A DNA stretch of 36,035 bases from Plebeiibacterium marinum (GTDB lineage Bacteria; Bacteroidota; Bacteroidia; Bacteroidales; Marinilabiliaceae), in NCBI RefSeq assembly GCF_026013615.1, contig NZ_JAPDPI010000051.1, forward strand, positions 1 through 36,035, given 5' to 3'. The notes below the pieces were generated by a model. The model saw nothing but the letters and a program-made list of their open reading frames with translations, was not told the DNA's origin and searched no databases. The translations under genes and the position numbers were made by a program. Numbering within the stretch: position 1 is the stretch's first letter; every line of letters begins with the position of its first letter. Of the stretch, positions 24,983 through 33,768 are shown one piece after another.

Positions 24983-26581
24983 TTAACCTAACGAGGCCAA
25001 TATCTGAACGCATATAATTAAAAGAACCATAGCCACCGGATATACCGTTGCATAGGCAATGGAGGGGGCATTGGTTTCTGTCATTGGGTCAACTGCAGCC
25101 AACCCGGGTGTGCTGGTCATTGAACCTGTTAATGCACCAAGCATGGAAAGGATATTGACGTTCAGCAATAATTTTGCGACTAAGGCACCAAATATCATTG
25201 GCAAAAGGGTTAGTGCTCCGCCAATTAAAAAAAGGTTAAACCCATATTCATTATAAGTTTCAATAATTTGAGCTCCGGCTTTTGTGCCAACTCCGGCAAG
25301 AAAGAACATAAGGCCTAAAGTTCTGAGCAGTTGGTTGGCTCCGCCAGACATGGACCAGATGATAGGGCCAGTTTTTCCAATGCGGCTTAAAATCATGGCT
25401 ACTGTAAGTACACCTCCTGTCAGGCCAAGTGAAAAGGTAAATGAACTGCCAAAGTTTAATGAGAACTTTCCAAGGAAAAAACCCAGTACTATTCCTGCGG
25501 CTATCGGGAAAAAATCTGTATCAGAGAGTTTTTTGCTGTTGCCACCAAACAGTTTAGTGACAACTTCCATATGGTCGCGGCTGCATGAAATCTTGATTTT
25601 ATCACCCATCTGTAATTTTAGGTTGGGGCTTGGGGTGATGTCAATACCTGAACGGCGTACTCTTGTAATGGTAACGCCATAGGTAGAAGTCCATTGAATT
25701 ATTTCACGGATGGTTTTGTTTACAACAGCTGTGTTCGAAACAAGGATAGATTGTATTTCGTATCCTTCTTTTAAAGGAACTTCCTGAGTAGTTTCTCTTC
25801 CTATTAAAACCCCAATTTTCTTAAGAGCTTCTTCTGTACCAACAGCTTTAATTATGTCGCCGTTTTTTAATACCGTAGTAGCGGTGGGTACGGTTGGTTT
25901 CCCATCAGATAAAATCCTGGAAATAACCCCTTGGGTCATTGTCCTTATCCTAAGTTCTGCGAGGGTTTTTCCTGCAACATTTTCATTTTCAACAATAAAA
26001 TGTTTGAAGGATATTTCAGGGAAAACCTCGGTTGAAGATTCTTCATAATCCTGTTCTGCCTTTTTTAAGTTGGCCATGGTAATTTTAGGGTATAGCCTTA
26101 CAAACAATATAACACCAATAACACCAAATGGATAAGCTATACCATAGCCGATAGAAACACCGGTTGATCCGGTACTTTCAATGGCTGCAGCCAGACCGGG
26201 GGTGCTGGTTAAAGCACCGGTTAACAGGCCTATAGCCACGGGAACATCGATATCGAATAATTTTATTGCAGCAAATGTCAGTGCCGAGGCCGATATAATA
26301 ACTACGGTTGCCATGATTACTAAGGTTCTGCCTTGCTTTTTAAAGGAATCGAAAAAACCGGGGCCAGCTTGTATACCTATAGTATAAACAAATAAAATGA
26401 GTCCAAGCTTTTCAATGATGGAAGGCATAATAATTCCATAGTGGCCAAAAACCAGGGCTACAAAAATTATTGCTGATATATCCAACGAAATGCCCTTAAT
26501 TTTTATGTTTCCTATAACATAACCAAGGCATATAATAACAAAGAGGGCAAAATAACCTTGCTGAAGAAAATCGAGTACCAT
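24983..26581 (-). CDS. AspT/YidE-type transporter with two TrkA-C domains
   Basis: The protein has 532 residues with an internal duplication. Two membrane blocks (about 1-170 and 375-532) each contain the family signature TSTPGLAA (126-130 and 490-494 mark STPGL), and between them lie two RCK_C/TrkA-C-like cytosolic domains (about 195-275 and 285-365) that usually bind small ligands and gate transport. This is the aspartate:alanine exchanger family, which includes AspT and E. coli YidE/YbjL. The substrate may be an amino acid or organic acid exchange; it cannot be named. The gene stands alone, with an exact -7 box at 26602-26609. Confidence 0.9.
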   Translation of the reverse strand: MVLDFLQQGYFALFVIICLGYVIGNIKIKGISLDISAIIFVALVFGHYGIIMPSIIEKLGLILFVYTIGIQAGPGFFDSFKKQGRTLVIMATVVIISASALTFAAIKLFDIDVPVAIGLLTGALTSTPGLAAAIESTGSTGVSIGYGIAYPFGVIGVILFVRLYPKITMANLKKAEQDYEESSTEVFPEISFKHFIVENENVAGKTLAELRIRTMTQGVISRILSDGKPTVPTATTVLKNGDIIKAVGTEEALKKIGVLIGRETTQEVPLKEGYEIQSILVSNTAVVNKTIREIIQWTSTYGVTITRVRRSGIDITPSPNLKLQMGDKIKISCSRDHMEVVTKLFGGNSKKLSDTDFFPIAAGIVLGFFLGKFSLNFGSSFTFSLGLTGGVLTVAMILSRIGKTGPIIWSMSGGANQLLRTLGLMFFLAGVGTKAGAQIIETYNEYGFNLFLIGGALTLLPMIFGALVAKLLLNVNILSMLGALTGSMTSTPGLAAVDPMTETNAPSIAYATVYPVAMVLLIICVQILASLG

Positions 26582-26601
26582 AATAAATTAGATTAGGCAC
26601 G

Positions 26602-26609
26602 CAAAGATA
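26602..26609 (-). promoter_or_regulatory. Putative -7 box for the AspT/YidE-type transporter
   Basis: On the minus strand TATCTTTG matches TAnnTTTG exactly and lies 20 nt before the ATG at 26581. A clear -33 TTTG was not found. Confidence 0.4.
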
Positions 26610-26855
26610 AGGATTTATAAAACCGAATGGCTAAAAGCTGCTGATAATGAACTGTTAATATTTATTAATGAGGGAGGGGTTTGATATGGATTTTAGTTTT
26701 GTTGAAACTTTTTTTATTTACACAAAACAATGTCTTCCAATTATTTAATAGTTGATATTTGTCATGGATTTGATTGGTAATATTTGTTAACACAATTTTA
26801 TTTGAGGGGGTGATATGCTACTAATTCAGATTTTTTTTAAATAAGGGCTGTGTAT

Positions 26856-26885
26856 ATTGAGGGATCATGATAAAATTTACTTTTG
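26856..26885 (+). promoter_or_regulatory. Putative promoter of the His-rich barrel gene
   Basis: ATTG at 26856-26859 and an exact TACTTTTG at 26878-26885 are 18 bp apart. The box lies downstream of the in-frame ATG at 26857, which favours the ATG at 26914 as the real start. Confidence 0.45.
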
Positions 26886-26913
26886 TCGGCTTATTTCAAA
26901 ATATTTAAAAGCA

Positions 26914-27498
26914 ATGAGAAAGTTATTTTTTATCATGGTGACTCTTGCTGTTACAGGAGTTACTGTAGACAGTGTTTATGCGCAGGAATTGCACCATCAT
27001 CATGAGTCTATTCATGAAAATGAAGAACATGGAAAACACAAGTTGTCGGTATACGGAGGTTTTACCCATGTTGATGCCGCATTTTATGAGCATGAAACTC
27101 ACGAGGAGAGCACCGGAAAATGGATACCAACCCTTGGGCTCGAGTATTTTTACACCCTTAGTCATAAATTCGATATCGGATTATTGGCAGATATGGAATT
27201 GGACGAATATTTTATTCAGGTGAATAATGAACGGGAACTTCTGAGAAATAATATTGTGGTGGCCACAGCAGTATTAAGGTATAAGCCAATGAAGCGAGTA
27301 GGGATTTTTGCAGGGCCCGGGGTGGAAACAGAATTTATTGAAGATGAAGATTCCGAGTCTTTCTTTGTAGCAAAAGTAGGAATAGATTATGAAGTTGAAA
27401 TTGCCCATGGATGGGAACTGACTCCGGTTTTTTCATACGACTTCAAGGAACATTATTCCTCATACTCATTTGGAATTTCATTGGGAAAGAGATTTTAA
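26914..27498 (+). CDS. Predicted His-rich small outer membrane beta-barrel
   Basis: With the start at 26914 the protein has 194 residues and a signal peptide ending near VYAQ (residue 23). The mature N terminus is histidine-rich (LHHHH, then more His in the next 25 residues and again in HVDAAFYEHETHEES), which suggests metal binding. The rest alternates amphipathic strands and ends YSFGISLGKRF, with the terminal phenylalanine typical of outer membrane barrels. About eight strands would fit. The substrate and function are unknown; a metal-related porin or sensor role is only inferred. The gene converges on a small STAS-like gene, and the two stop codons overlap by two bases within TTAA. Confidence 0.65.
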   Translation: MRKLFFIMVTLAVTGVTVDSVYAQELHHHHESIHENEEHGKHKLSVYGGFTHVDAAFYEHETHEESTGKWIPTLGLEYFYTLSHKFDIGLLADMELDEYFIQVNNERELLRNNIVVATAVLRYKPMKRVGIFAGPGVETEFIEDEDSESFFVAKVGIDYEVEIAHGWELTPVFSYDFKEHYSSYSFGISLGKRF

Positions 27499-27935
27499 TC
27501 GGGATTGTTTATAAAGGCTTTGATATCATGCATGTCATAGCCTTTATTTTCAAGCCACTCTGCTGCCTGACCCTGGTTAAAAAATACTTTTGATTTTATT
27601 TTGGCATTTTTAAGATAGTACGAAAAGATGTAAGCCTGTATGATGTCGAAAAACTTATTTTTAACAATGATGGCATTGTACTTAAAGTTAATGGAGTGAG
27701 AAAGCTTTACAATGGCCCGGTTTATAATCCTGGCTTCTTTGGGGTTGCTTAAAATCAGTTCCTGAAGGTCGCACAGTGATACGATTTGATGATGAGGGTA
27801 ATTTTCAATAAGTTCATCTACTGCTTTGCTGAAAAACATCGCCCCATTTTCATCCTGATGGCCTAATACCTTAATATAAACAACATCTTTGTATAATCTG
27901 ATGCAAAAGTCTGCGTTATCGATTGCTATTTGCAT
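27495..27935 (-). CDS. Small STAS-like cytoplasmic protein of unknown role
   Basis: The protein has 146 residues with no signal peptide or membrane helix. Strand-helix alternation, the VSLCDLQELIL strand after a helix and the C-terminal GQAAEWLENKGY helix resemble SpoIIAA/STAS-like small proteins, much like the gene at 9192-9563, though pairwise identity is low. The stop codon overlaps that of the converging barrel gene, and no terminator separates them. No partner gene (anti-sigma factor, kinase) is close. Function unknown. Confidence 0.55.
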   Translation of the reverse strand: MQIAIDNADFCIRLYKDVVYIKVLGHQDENGAMFFSKAVDELIENYPHHQIVSLCDLQELILSNPKEARIINRAIVKLSHSINFKYNAIIVKNKFFDIIQAYIFSYYLKNAKIKSKVFFNQGQAAEWLENKGYDMHDIKAFINNPD

Positions 27936-28095
27936 GGTTTATAGTTATTGGTTTGTAAATACAGGATATACAAGTTCATACTTTTTTATAAATAAGAAAA
28001 GTATTTGCCTTGTTTATTTATTTGAGTTTAGCAGACTGTACATTTTAAATCAATGTAAGGATTTTATACATTTACGTGCTGTAATAAAATAGTTA

Positions 28096-29172
28096 ATGGG
28101 GGTAGTAAAAAACATATTTAAAGTATTTGGTGCTGAATTTATTATTGATAGGGTAATAGATGTTTGGTTAGGGTTAAAAGAGCAGTTCCAGTACCGGGTT
28201 GTATACCCAGTGGTTTCAAAAATCCCTTTTGCCCAGAATATCTACTTTATTTTCTCTGCTTCTTTTGCGCATGAAATGAAGATGTTCCTTGAGGCAAGGC
28301 GGCAATATTTAAAGAGCAGGCACGGTAAAACCGGTAATTTATTTCTTTTGCGGAGGAATATTCATCGTTTAGAGAAGGGTTTATTGATGAAGGACAGGAG
28401 AGCTGTGTTTGCTTTGGGATATATTGGCCAAACTGTGGATGTTTTTCAAGCTTGCGTCAGCAAAGTTGGCAATAATGATCAATTGGACTGGGCCTTTGAA
28501 GTGTTGTGTGAATATTTTGAAGTTACAGAACCGGTTCCTGTTATTGCCAAAGCCAAATGCGTTTTTGAAACCATTGATTATGTCTCCCATAAAAATCAGC
28601 AATGTACACCATACAAACTTCCTGCTTCAAATATCAATTATTACGAAGCCTTTAAAGCATTGGCATACCAACGGAAATCCATAAGGCACTTTGATTTAAA
28701 CAGGATTCCAAAGAGAGATGTTGTGGATGAGGCTGTTTTTCTCGCCGGGTTGGCACCCAGCAGCTGCAACCGCCAGCCTTTTCAGTTTAGGATTATCGAT
28801 GATCCGGAACTGGTGAAAAAAATTTCGGTGTTACCTGGGGGAACTGCCGGTTTTGCAGGGAGTATCGCCGCCATGATTGTTGTGGTTGGGCAGATGAATG
28901 TTTCACCTACATTGGCAGATCGCCATTTGATGTATGTGGATGGAAGTTTGGCCTCAATGAATCTGATGTTAGCCCTGGAAAGCCTTGGTATTTGTACATG
29001 TCCGCTGAACTGGCCTGAAAACAGGAAGAAAGATAAGCAAGTAGCACAATTATTAAAGCTTAATACATTTGAAAGGCCTATTATGATGATTGCTTATGGT
29101 TATGCCGAGGAAAATTGTTTGGTAGCCTGTTCTGTTCGCAAACCTTTGGATCAATTAAGAAAATACAATTAA
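28096..29172 (+). CDS. Nitroreductase-family protein in a polysaccharide cluster
   Basis: The protein has 358 residues. The C-terminal half (about 187-350) is an FMN-dependent nitroreductase fold: RKSIRHF (193-199), APSSCNRQP (220-228) and a DGSLASMNLMLALESLGIC helix (282-300). The N-terminal 185 residues are a helical extension that includes LLRRNIHRLEKGL (84-96), a segment I associate with this subgroup. The gene starts an operon: polysaccharide pyruvyl transferase follows 3 bp later and a glycosyltransferase after that. Nitroreductase-like proteins often occur next to pyruvyl transferases in capsule loci, so a redox step on a sugar or lipid carrier is plausible but unproven. Confidence 0.85.
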   Translation: MGVVKNIFKVFGAEFIIDRVIDVWLGLKEQFQYRVVYPVVSKIPFAQNIYFIFSASFAHEMKMFLEARRQYLKSRHGKTGNLFLLRRNIHRLEKGLLMKDRRAVFALGYIGQTVDVFQACVSKVGNNDQLDWAFEVLCEYFEVTEPVPVIAKAKCVFETIDYVSHKNQQCTPYKLPASNINYYEAFKALAYQRKSIRHFDLNRIPKRDVVDEAVFLAGLAPSSCNRQPFQFRIIDDPELVKKISVLPGGTAGFAGSIAAMIVVVGQMNVSPTLADRHLMYVDGSLASMNLMLALESLGICTCPLNWPENRKKDKQVAQLLKLNTFERPIMMIAYGYAEENCLVACSVRKPLDQLRKYN

Positions 29173-29175
29173 CAG

Positions 29176-30354
29176 ATGCAGAAGATTATTATTACGGGAG
29201 GTAATTTTATTAATAAAGGGGCCCAATCGATGCTTTTTTGCTTGGTTGACAGCTTGAAAAAGAACTTTCCCGGTGCAAATATTGTGATGATTGACCTTTT
29301 TCCAACTTTAACGGATGAGGATAAAGAAAAATATGATTTTCAGGTGGTAAATATGCATATCCGAACTGTTCTGCGGATGGCATTTCCTTTTATTAAACTG
29401 GTAGTAAAGCCTAAACCTATTTCAAATGACGAATCGGAAATAAAAAAACACTTTAAAACTGCCGATCTTATTTTGGATATCAGTGGGTATGGTGTGAGTT
29501 CCCATAACCAAAGTCCTTTATGGACTTATGCCACCTTATTTCCTGTTATGCTGGCCAAAAGGTCGTTAGTTCCATTTGTATTTTTACCACAATCCATAGG
29601 GCCATTTGATTTTAAAGGGTGGAAAAAGCTAGTAATATGGCCTTTGGTAAAAAAGTATTTGAAATATGCCAAGGTTATTTTTATACGCGAACCTGAATGT
29701 AGAAAATATGTTGAGAAAGTCAGAAAAGATGAGATTGTGGATTCTTTTGATTTGGTGCTTCAATCTCCAAAAATTGAGTTAAAGAATATTTATAAAGATT
29801 TGCCAAAGCAAAAAGATAAAGAATTGAGGATCAAAAAGGATTCGGTAGTCGTGATTCCCAATAAACAGTTAACCAAACTAAAATCTTCTGAAGAGGTAAT
29901 AGCAATTTTTAAGGATTTGATCCTTGATTTGTTGAGCAGGGGGGAAGAAGTAGCCATTGTACGTCATTCAAGCGATGATAAACAATTATGCGATTCAATT
30001 TATCGTGAGGTATCCCACCAAAAGTTGCAGTTAGTTAATGAGGATTTGTCTCCCTATGATATTCAGCAGGTGTTGGAAAGTTCAAAAGTGGTTGTGGCGG
30101 CAAGATACCATGGTTTAATCCATGCCTTAAAGCTTGAAAAACCGTGTTTGGTAATAGGTTGGGCCAACAAATACAGTCATGTGATGAAGTCGTTTGGGCT
30201 AAGTAATTATCAGTTTGATATTAGCCAGGCAAACATTGATGGTATAATAGATACACAGCACAGGTTGATAGAAAATAAAGACCAGATAACGAAACAAATA
30301 GCCCAAAAGCTACAGGAAGTGAATACGGTTGATATTTATAAATATTTTGCATGA
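29176..30354 (+). CDS. Polysaccharide pyruvyl transferase family protein
   Basis: The protein has 392 residues. The N terminus has the glycine-rich GGNFINKGAQSM (8-19), the family's form of the GDxNxGD loop; the C-terminal half has AARYHGLIHALKLEKPCLVIGW (308 onward), which matches the sugar-nucleotide-like HGLxHA region of CsaB/WcaK-type enzymes. These proteins add pyruvate ketals to cell-surface sugars from phosphoenolpyruvate, though many members have other, unassigned roles. It is tightly packed between the nitroreductase gene (3-bp gap) and the glycosyltransferase (4-bp overlap), so the three act in one pathway. Confidence 0.88.
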   Translation: MQKIIITGGNFINKGAQSMLFCLVDSLKKNFPGANIVMIDLFPTLTDEDKEKYDFQVVNMHIRTVLRMAFPFIKLVVKPKPISNDESEIKKHFKTADLILDISGYGVSSHNQSPLWTYATLFPVMLAKRSLVPFVFLPQSIGPFDFKGWKKLVIWPLVKKYLKYAKVIFIREPECRKYVEKVRKDEIVDSFDLVLQSPKIELKNIYKDLPKQKDKELRIKKDSVVVIPNKQLTKLKSSEEVIAIFKDLILDLLSRGEEVAIVRHSSDDKQLCDSIYREVSHQKLQLVNEDLSPYDIQQVLESSKVVVAARYHGLIHALKLEKPCLVIGWANKYSHVMKSFGLSNYQFDISQANIDGIIDTQHRLIENKDQITKQIAQKLQEVNTVDIYKYFA

Positions 30355-31271
30355 ATAGTTTAGCCCCCATAGTTGTTTTTACCTATAACAGGCTTGAGCA
30401 TACGCGCCAAACAATTGATTGCCTGGCTAAAAATGAGCTTGCAAGAGAAAGTGAATTGCATGTGTTTTCCGATGGCGCAAAAAACCATGATGAGTATAAT
30501 AAGGTAAAAGATGTCAGGGCGTTTTTAAAAACAATCACCGGTTTTAAAAGTGTGGTGATTCATGAAAATGACGTTAACCAGGGATTGGCAAAAACCATAA
30601 TTGGTGGGGTTTCTAAAATATTTGAAAGCTATGATAAAATTATTGTTTTAGAAGACGACCTTGAAACCGCCCCGTATTTTCTTCAATTTATGAATGATGC
30701 CCTTCATACATATTCACCTAAGGAGGTATGGTCTGTTGCAGGGTATTCACCCCATATTCATATTCCGGATTCCTATAAAAATTCCACTTATATGGTTCAT
30801 CGCAACTGTAGTTGGGGATGGGCTACCTGGAAGGAGAATTGGGACCGGACTGATTGGGAGGTATGTGGTTTTGATGTGTTTTTTAAAGATAAAAAACAAA
30901 GAGCATTGTTTGAAAGGGGTGGTAACGATCTTTCAATTATGTTGTTAAAGCAGCAGCAAAAGCAGATTCATTCCTGGTCGGTGAGGTTTAACTATGGGGC
31001 ATTTAAGCACAACCTTCCAACCGTATATCCAACTAAATCATTGGTTAAAAATATGGGTGTTGATGGAAGTGGTACAAACATGAAGCGCAGTGATAAATAC
31101 TCTGTAGATCTATGTCTGAATAAAGTAGATAAAGTTGCTTTTTGCAAAGCTTCCTCGTTTGATTATCGGATAGAGAGTGGTTTTAAGAGATTCTATAATA
31201 CCTCGATGCTTCGAAAATGTATTAATTGGTTTAAAACTCAGGTTTACCTGATGAAACTTTATATTATTTAA
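30351..31271 (+). CDS. Family 2-like glycosyltransferase
   Basis: The protein has 306 residues. A GT-A fold is indicated by PIVVFTYNRLEHTRQ at the start, DGAKNHDE and the acidic E101-D102-D103 in IVLEDDLE, which should bind the metal and nucleotide sugar. SWGWATWKENWDRTDWEV (about 154-171) resembles the GNT-I-like/GT13-type acceptor-side segment. The ATG overlaps the stop of the pyruvyl transferase (ATGA), a sign of translational coupling. It is the last gene of this operon and converges on the flippase gene with 45 bp between them and no clear terminator hairpin. The sugar donor is unknown. Confidence 0.87.
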   Translation: MNSLAPIVVFTYNRLEHTRQTIDCLAKNELARESELHVFSDGAKNHDEYNKVKDVRAFLKTITGFKSVVIHENDVNQGLAKTIIGGVSKIFESYDKIIVLEDDLETAPYFLQFMNDALHTYSPKEVWSVAGYSPHIHIPDSYKNSTYMVHRNCSWGWATWKENWDRTDWEVCGFDVFFKDKKQRALFERGGNDLSIMLLKQQQKQIHSWSVRFNYGAFKHNLPTVYPTKSLVKNMGVDGSGTNMKRSDKYSVDLCLNKVDKVAFCKASSFDYRIESGFKRFYNTSMLRKCINWFKTQVYLMKLYII

Positions 31272-31316
31272 TGCTAATTGCTTTTTTATCTAAAGAGCGA
31301 ATGGCGGGTACATATG

Positions 31317-32834
31317 TCACCGGGATTTGTTTTTTAAAGATTGCAGATTGTCTTTCACGTGTTTAATATCCGACCATTTGGCGATTAGTTGGTGGAGGCG
31401 AAGTTTTTCTTCATCAAACAAAAAGTTCCCAAAATAAATAATCCCTCCCCAGAGGGCAATCAAAGCTATCTTATAGCTAACCATTAACAGCCAGCTATCA
31501 AATTTTATAGTGTAAAAAAGTGCTATGATCAGGGTAAAGGCTGTAAGTGTGATTGCAATGCGCTTCCATTCGAATGGTTGTCTTGCTACCCGGATCACAA
31601 AATACAATAAAACCACTGATGAAAACATCTGTACAACGCCTGTGGCATAGGCAGCTCCTAAAGCCGCATACCTGGGGATGAGCAGGTAGTTTAATATTAC
31701 ATTGATAAAACCGGATAGGATAGACAAAATACCAATAATGCGGTTTTTTTTGATTTTATTGATTGGTAATACCAACATTTGCCGTATGCCACCAAAAACC
31801 AAGCCTATTGTTAAAACAGGAACAATAAACGATGCGTTTGAATAGTCCTGATTGTTTGCTGAAAAAACAAATAAGGCCTCTTCTACAAAAACAATGAGCA
31901 ACAAGCTACAAAATGTAATGGCAAGCAGAAAATAAGTAAAAGACCGGCTGTAAAACCTGTCATTGTCCTTGTTTTGAATGCCCTTAAAGTAGTTGTGCAT
32001 ATAGGCGTTCATAAAAGAGTTTACAATAAGCAGGTTTACAATATTTGAGAGTTTATGTGCCAGAGTAAAGGTTCCAACAACGGCAAAGTTTGAGAACCAG
32101 TTCAGAAAATACTTATCGGTGAAATTAAAGGTTATGTTTACCATGTTTCCCAGGGCTACCGGGAAACCATAGCGTAACATATCCCATAAAAGCCTTACTT
32201 CCAGTTTAAAACGGGTGTTTTTAACAATAACCGGGATCACCAGCAAAAACTGTAGTCCACCCGAGAATATATTTGCAAGGAAAATGCCTTCGATACCTTT
32301 GTTGAAAAGTGCCAGAAATATAAAAACGAACAACACAAAACTAAGAAGTTGTATTATCTGGATAACTGAATGCTTTTTAGCTTTGTGCTGAACCCTGAGC
32401 AATAGCAACGGAACTTCTGAAAACAGCTTAGTGAGGTTTCCCAGAATAAAAAGCCATATCAGGTTGTTGTCAATTGAGGTTTTAAAATAATATTGGTTCA
32501 AAAAATCGAACGACAGATACAGTAAAAAACTAAAGATGGTGCATATTACCAGGTTAAAAAGGTATGTGGAGAAGAAAAGGCTTTTTTTATCTTTTGTAGC
32601 ATCTTCATCCCAATACCACCTTGTTAAGCCCAGTTTGATCCCTAGTCCTGAGAATACTTGAAAAAGCTGAAATATTACTTCGAAAAGGGCATATAAACCA
32701 AAGGTTTCTACCGGCAAATACAATGAATATATAGGCAACAGGATTACACCGGAAAATTTTCCGGCGAAGTTTCCCATGCTATAAAAAAAGGATTGTATTA
32801 CAGTTGATTTAAACTTATGGAATATGTCGCTCAC
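31317..32834 (-). CDS. Wzx-type polysaccharide flippase
   Basis: The protein has 505 residues with about 12-14 membrane helices and the layout of the MATE/MVF-like polysaccharide exporter family: SFFYSMGNFAGKF at the start, VFSGLGIKLGLTRWYW, and FPVALGNMVNI before the second half. It would flip lipid-linked oligosaccharide across the inner membrane. It is the last gene of a three-gene minus-strand operon: a T9SS cargo, a tail-fibre-like secreted protein (7-bp gap) and this flippase. Together with the convergent pyruvyl transferase operon it points to a surface polysaccharide. No polymerase or Wzz gene is in the window, so the locus is incomplete here. Confidence 0.9.
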   Translation of the reverse strand: MSDIFHKFKSTVIQSFFYSMGNFAGKFSGVILLPIYSLYLPVETFGLYALFEVIFQLFQVFSGLGIKLGLTRWYWDEDATKDKKSLFFSTYLFNLVICTIFSFLLYLSFDFLNQYYFKTSIDNNLIWLFILGNLTKLFSEVPLLLLRVQHKAKKHSVIQIIQLLSFVLFVFIFLALFNKGIEGIFLANIFSGGLQFLLVIPVIVKNTRFKLEVRLLWDMLRYGFPVALGNMVNITFNFTDKYFLNWFSNFAVVGTFTLAHKLSNIVNLLIVNSFMNAYMHNYFKGIQNKDNDRFYSRSFTYFLLAITFCSLLLIVFVEEALFVFSANNQDYSNASFIVPVLTIGLVFGGIRQMLVLPINKIKKNRIIGILSILSGFINVILNYLLIPRYAALGAAYATGVVQMFSSVVLLYFVIRVARQPFEWKRIAITLTAFTLIIALFYTIKFDSWLLMVSYKIALIALWGGIIYFGNFLFDEEKLRLHQLIAKWSDIKHVKDNLQSLKNKSR

Positions 32835-32841
32835 TTATTGC

Positions 32842-33765
32842 TTATTCTTGAGTCATATTTAATACATGCCAAGCTTCTCCATTGAAAAGATGCAACTTGC
32901 CGTCTGTTCCAAAATAGATATCTCCCATGACAGGGTCAGAAGGAGCTGTAGCTTGGGGTTCCAGTCTCATTGCCTCAGAAATGTGAAGTTTTCGAGCAGG
33001 ATTTTCAACTCCAATTCCGACATTCCCGGTGTTTTTTTTAATCACAAATCTTTTTTCGCTTCCATCACCACCTGGATTATTATCTGTTTCATCTGCAATA
33101 CTAAAATCACCATTAGGTTTATGGCTATTAATTCTCCAAAAAGAACCTTCATCTGTGATGTAACTGTCGTTGGGATAATATCCTAAGTAGATAGTGGCAT
33201 CAGATTCTGAATCAGCCTCAACTAAAAGTTGCGCTTGTCCAATTCCTTGTCCATTATCTGTTACGCGACGAATATGTAAAGCTTTTTGCGGATTGGCTGT
33301 GCCAATGCCAATTCTTCCATCATTATAGTAAAGGTGGTTAGCTGTATTCTTTGAAAAATGCTTGTCTCCGGATGATTTTGCATATAATGCATATGGGACA
33401 CTAACTAATTGTGTGGTGCCGGCATCAATCCAGTTTAAACCACCCTGAATGTCTATTTGAACATTAATAAAATATGAATTTCCGCCCCAGTTAATTAAAT
33501 TAAAATTACCAGTTTCGATATTACCACTTCCAATTTCAATGTTAACAAGTCCGAACTTATTGGTTGTTACGGAGTGGTTTTCAGAATAGATAATAATACC
33601 ATTGGTATTGCCTTCAATTATATTGATTTTCATAGAAATATCCTGTTCGGAAATTATATTGCCACTGCCATCTCTAATAATGGATTGATATTTGAATTTT
33701 TCCGGGCTTTGACAGTAAAGCGAACCATAAATGGTTAAAAGTAATAGACTGATTATAATTCTCAT
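32842..33765 (-). CDS. Secreted tail-fibre-like protein
   Basis: The protein has 307 residues with a signal peptide ending near YCQS (residue 20). Residues 25-130 form a beta-rich domain starting FKYQSIIRDGSG and ending VPYALYAKSS, a pattern common in Bacteroidota surface proteins. Two repeats of the tail-fibre kind follow, GRIGIGTANPQKALHI (150-165) and GNVGIGVENPARKLHI (247-262). The end, GDIYFGTDGKLHLFNGEAWH, resembles the closing motif of such proteins. No S74 peptidase/chaperone domain is present. It sits between the T9SS cargo gene (3-bp gap) and the flippase gene (7-bp gap), which suggests one transcript. Attachment or surface-layer function is inference. Confidence 0.7.
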   Translation of the reverse strand: MRIIISLLLLTIYGSLYCQSPEKFKYQSIIRDGSGNIISEQDISMKINIIEGNTNGIIIYSENHSVTTNKFGLVNIEIGSGNIETGNFNLINWGGNSYFINVQIDIQGGLNWIDAGTTQLVSVPYALYAKSSGDKHFSKNTANHLYYNDGRIGIGTANPQKALHIRRVTDNGQGIGQAQLLVEADSESDATIYLGYYPNDSYITDEGSFWRINSHKPNGDFSIADETDNNPGGDGSEKRFVIKKNTGNVGIGVENPARKLHISEAMRLEPQATAPSDPVMGDIYFGTDGKLHLFNGEAWHVLNMTQE

Positions 33766-33768
33766 AGT

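Larger units (their letters stand above)
26582..26913. other. 332-bp divergent intergenic region
   Basis: The flanking genes read outward. Promoter elements for both were recognised (26602-26609 on minus, 26856-26885 on plus). The rest is AT-rich with runs of T and shows no reading frame, repeat or strong hairpin. Confidence 0.5.

Noticed and set aside
26857-26913. Upstream ATG for the His-rich barrel protein
   Set aside because: The added 19 residues would spoil the signal peptide, and an exact -7 promoter box lies after this ATG.
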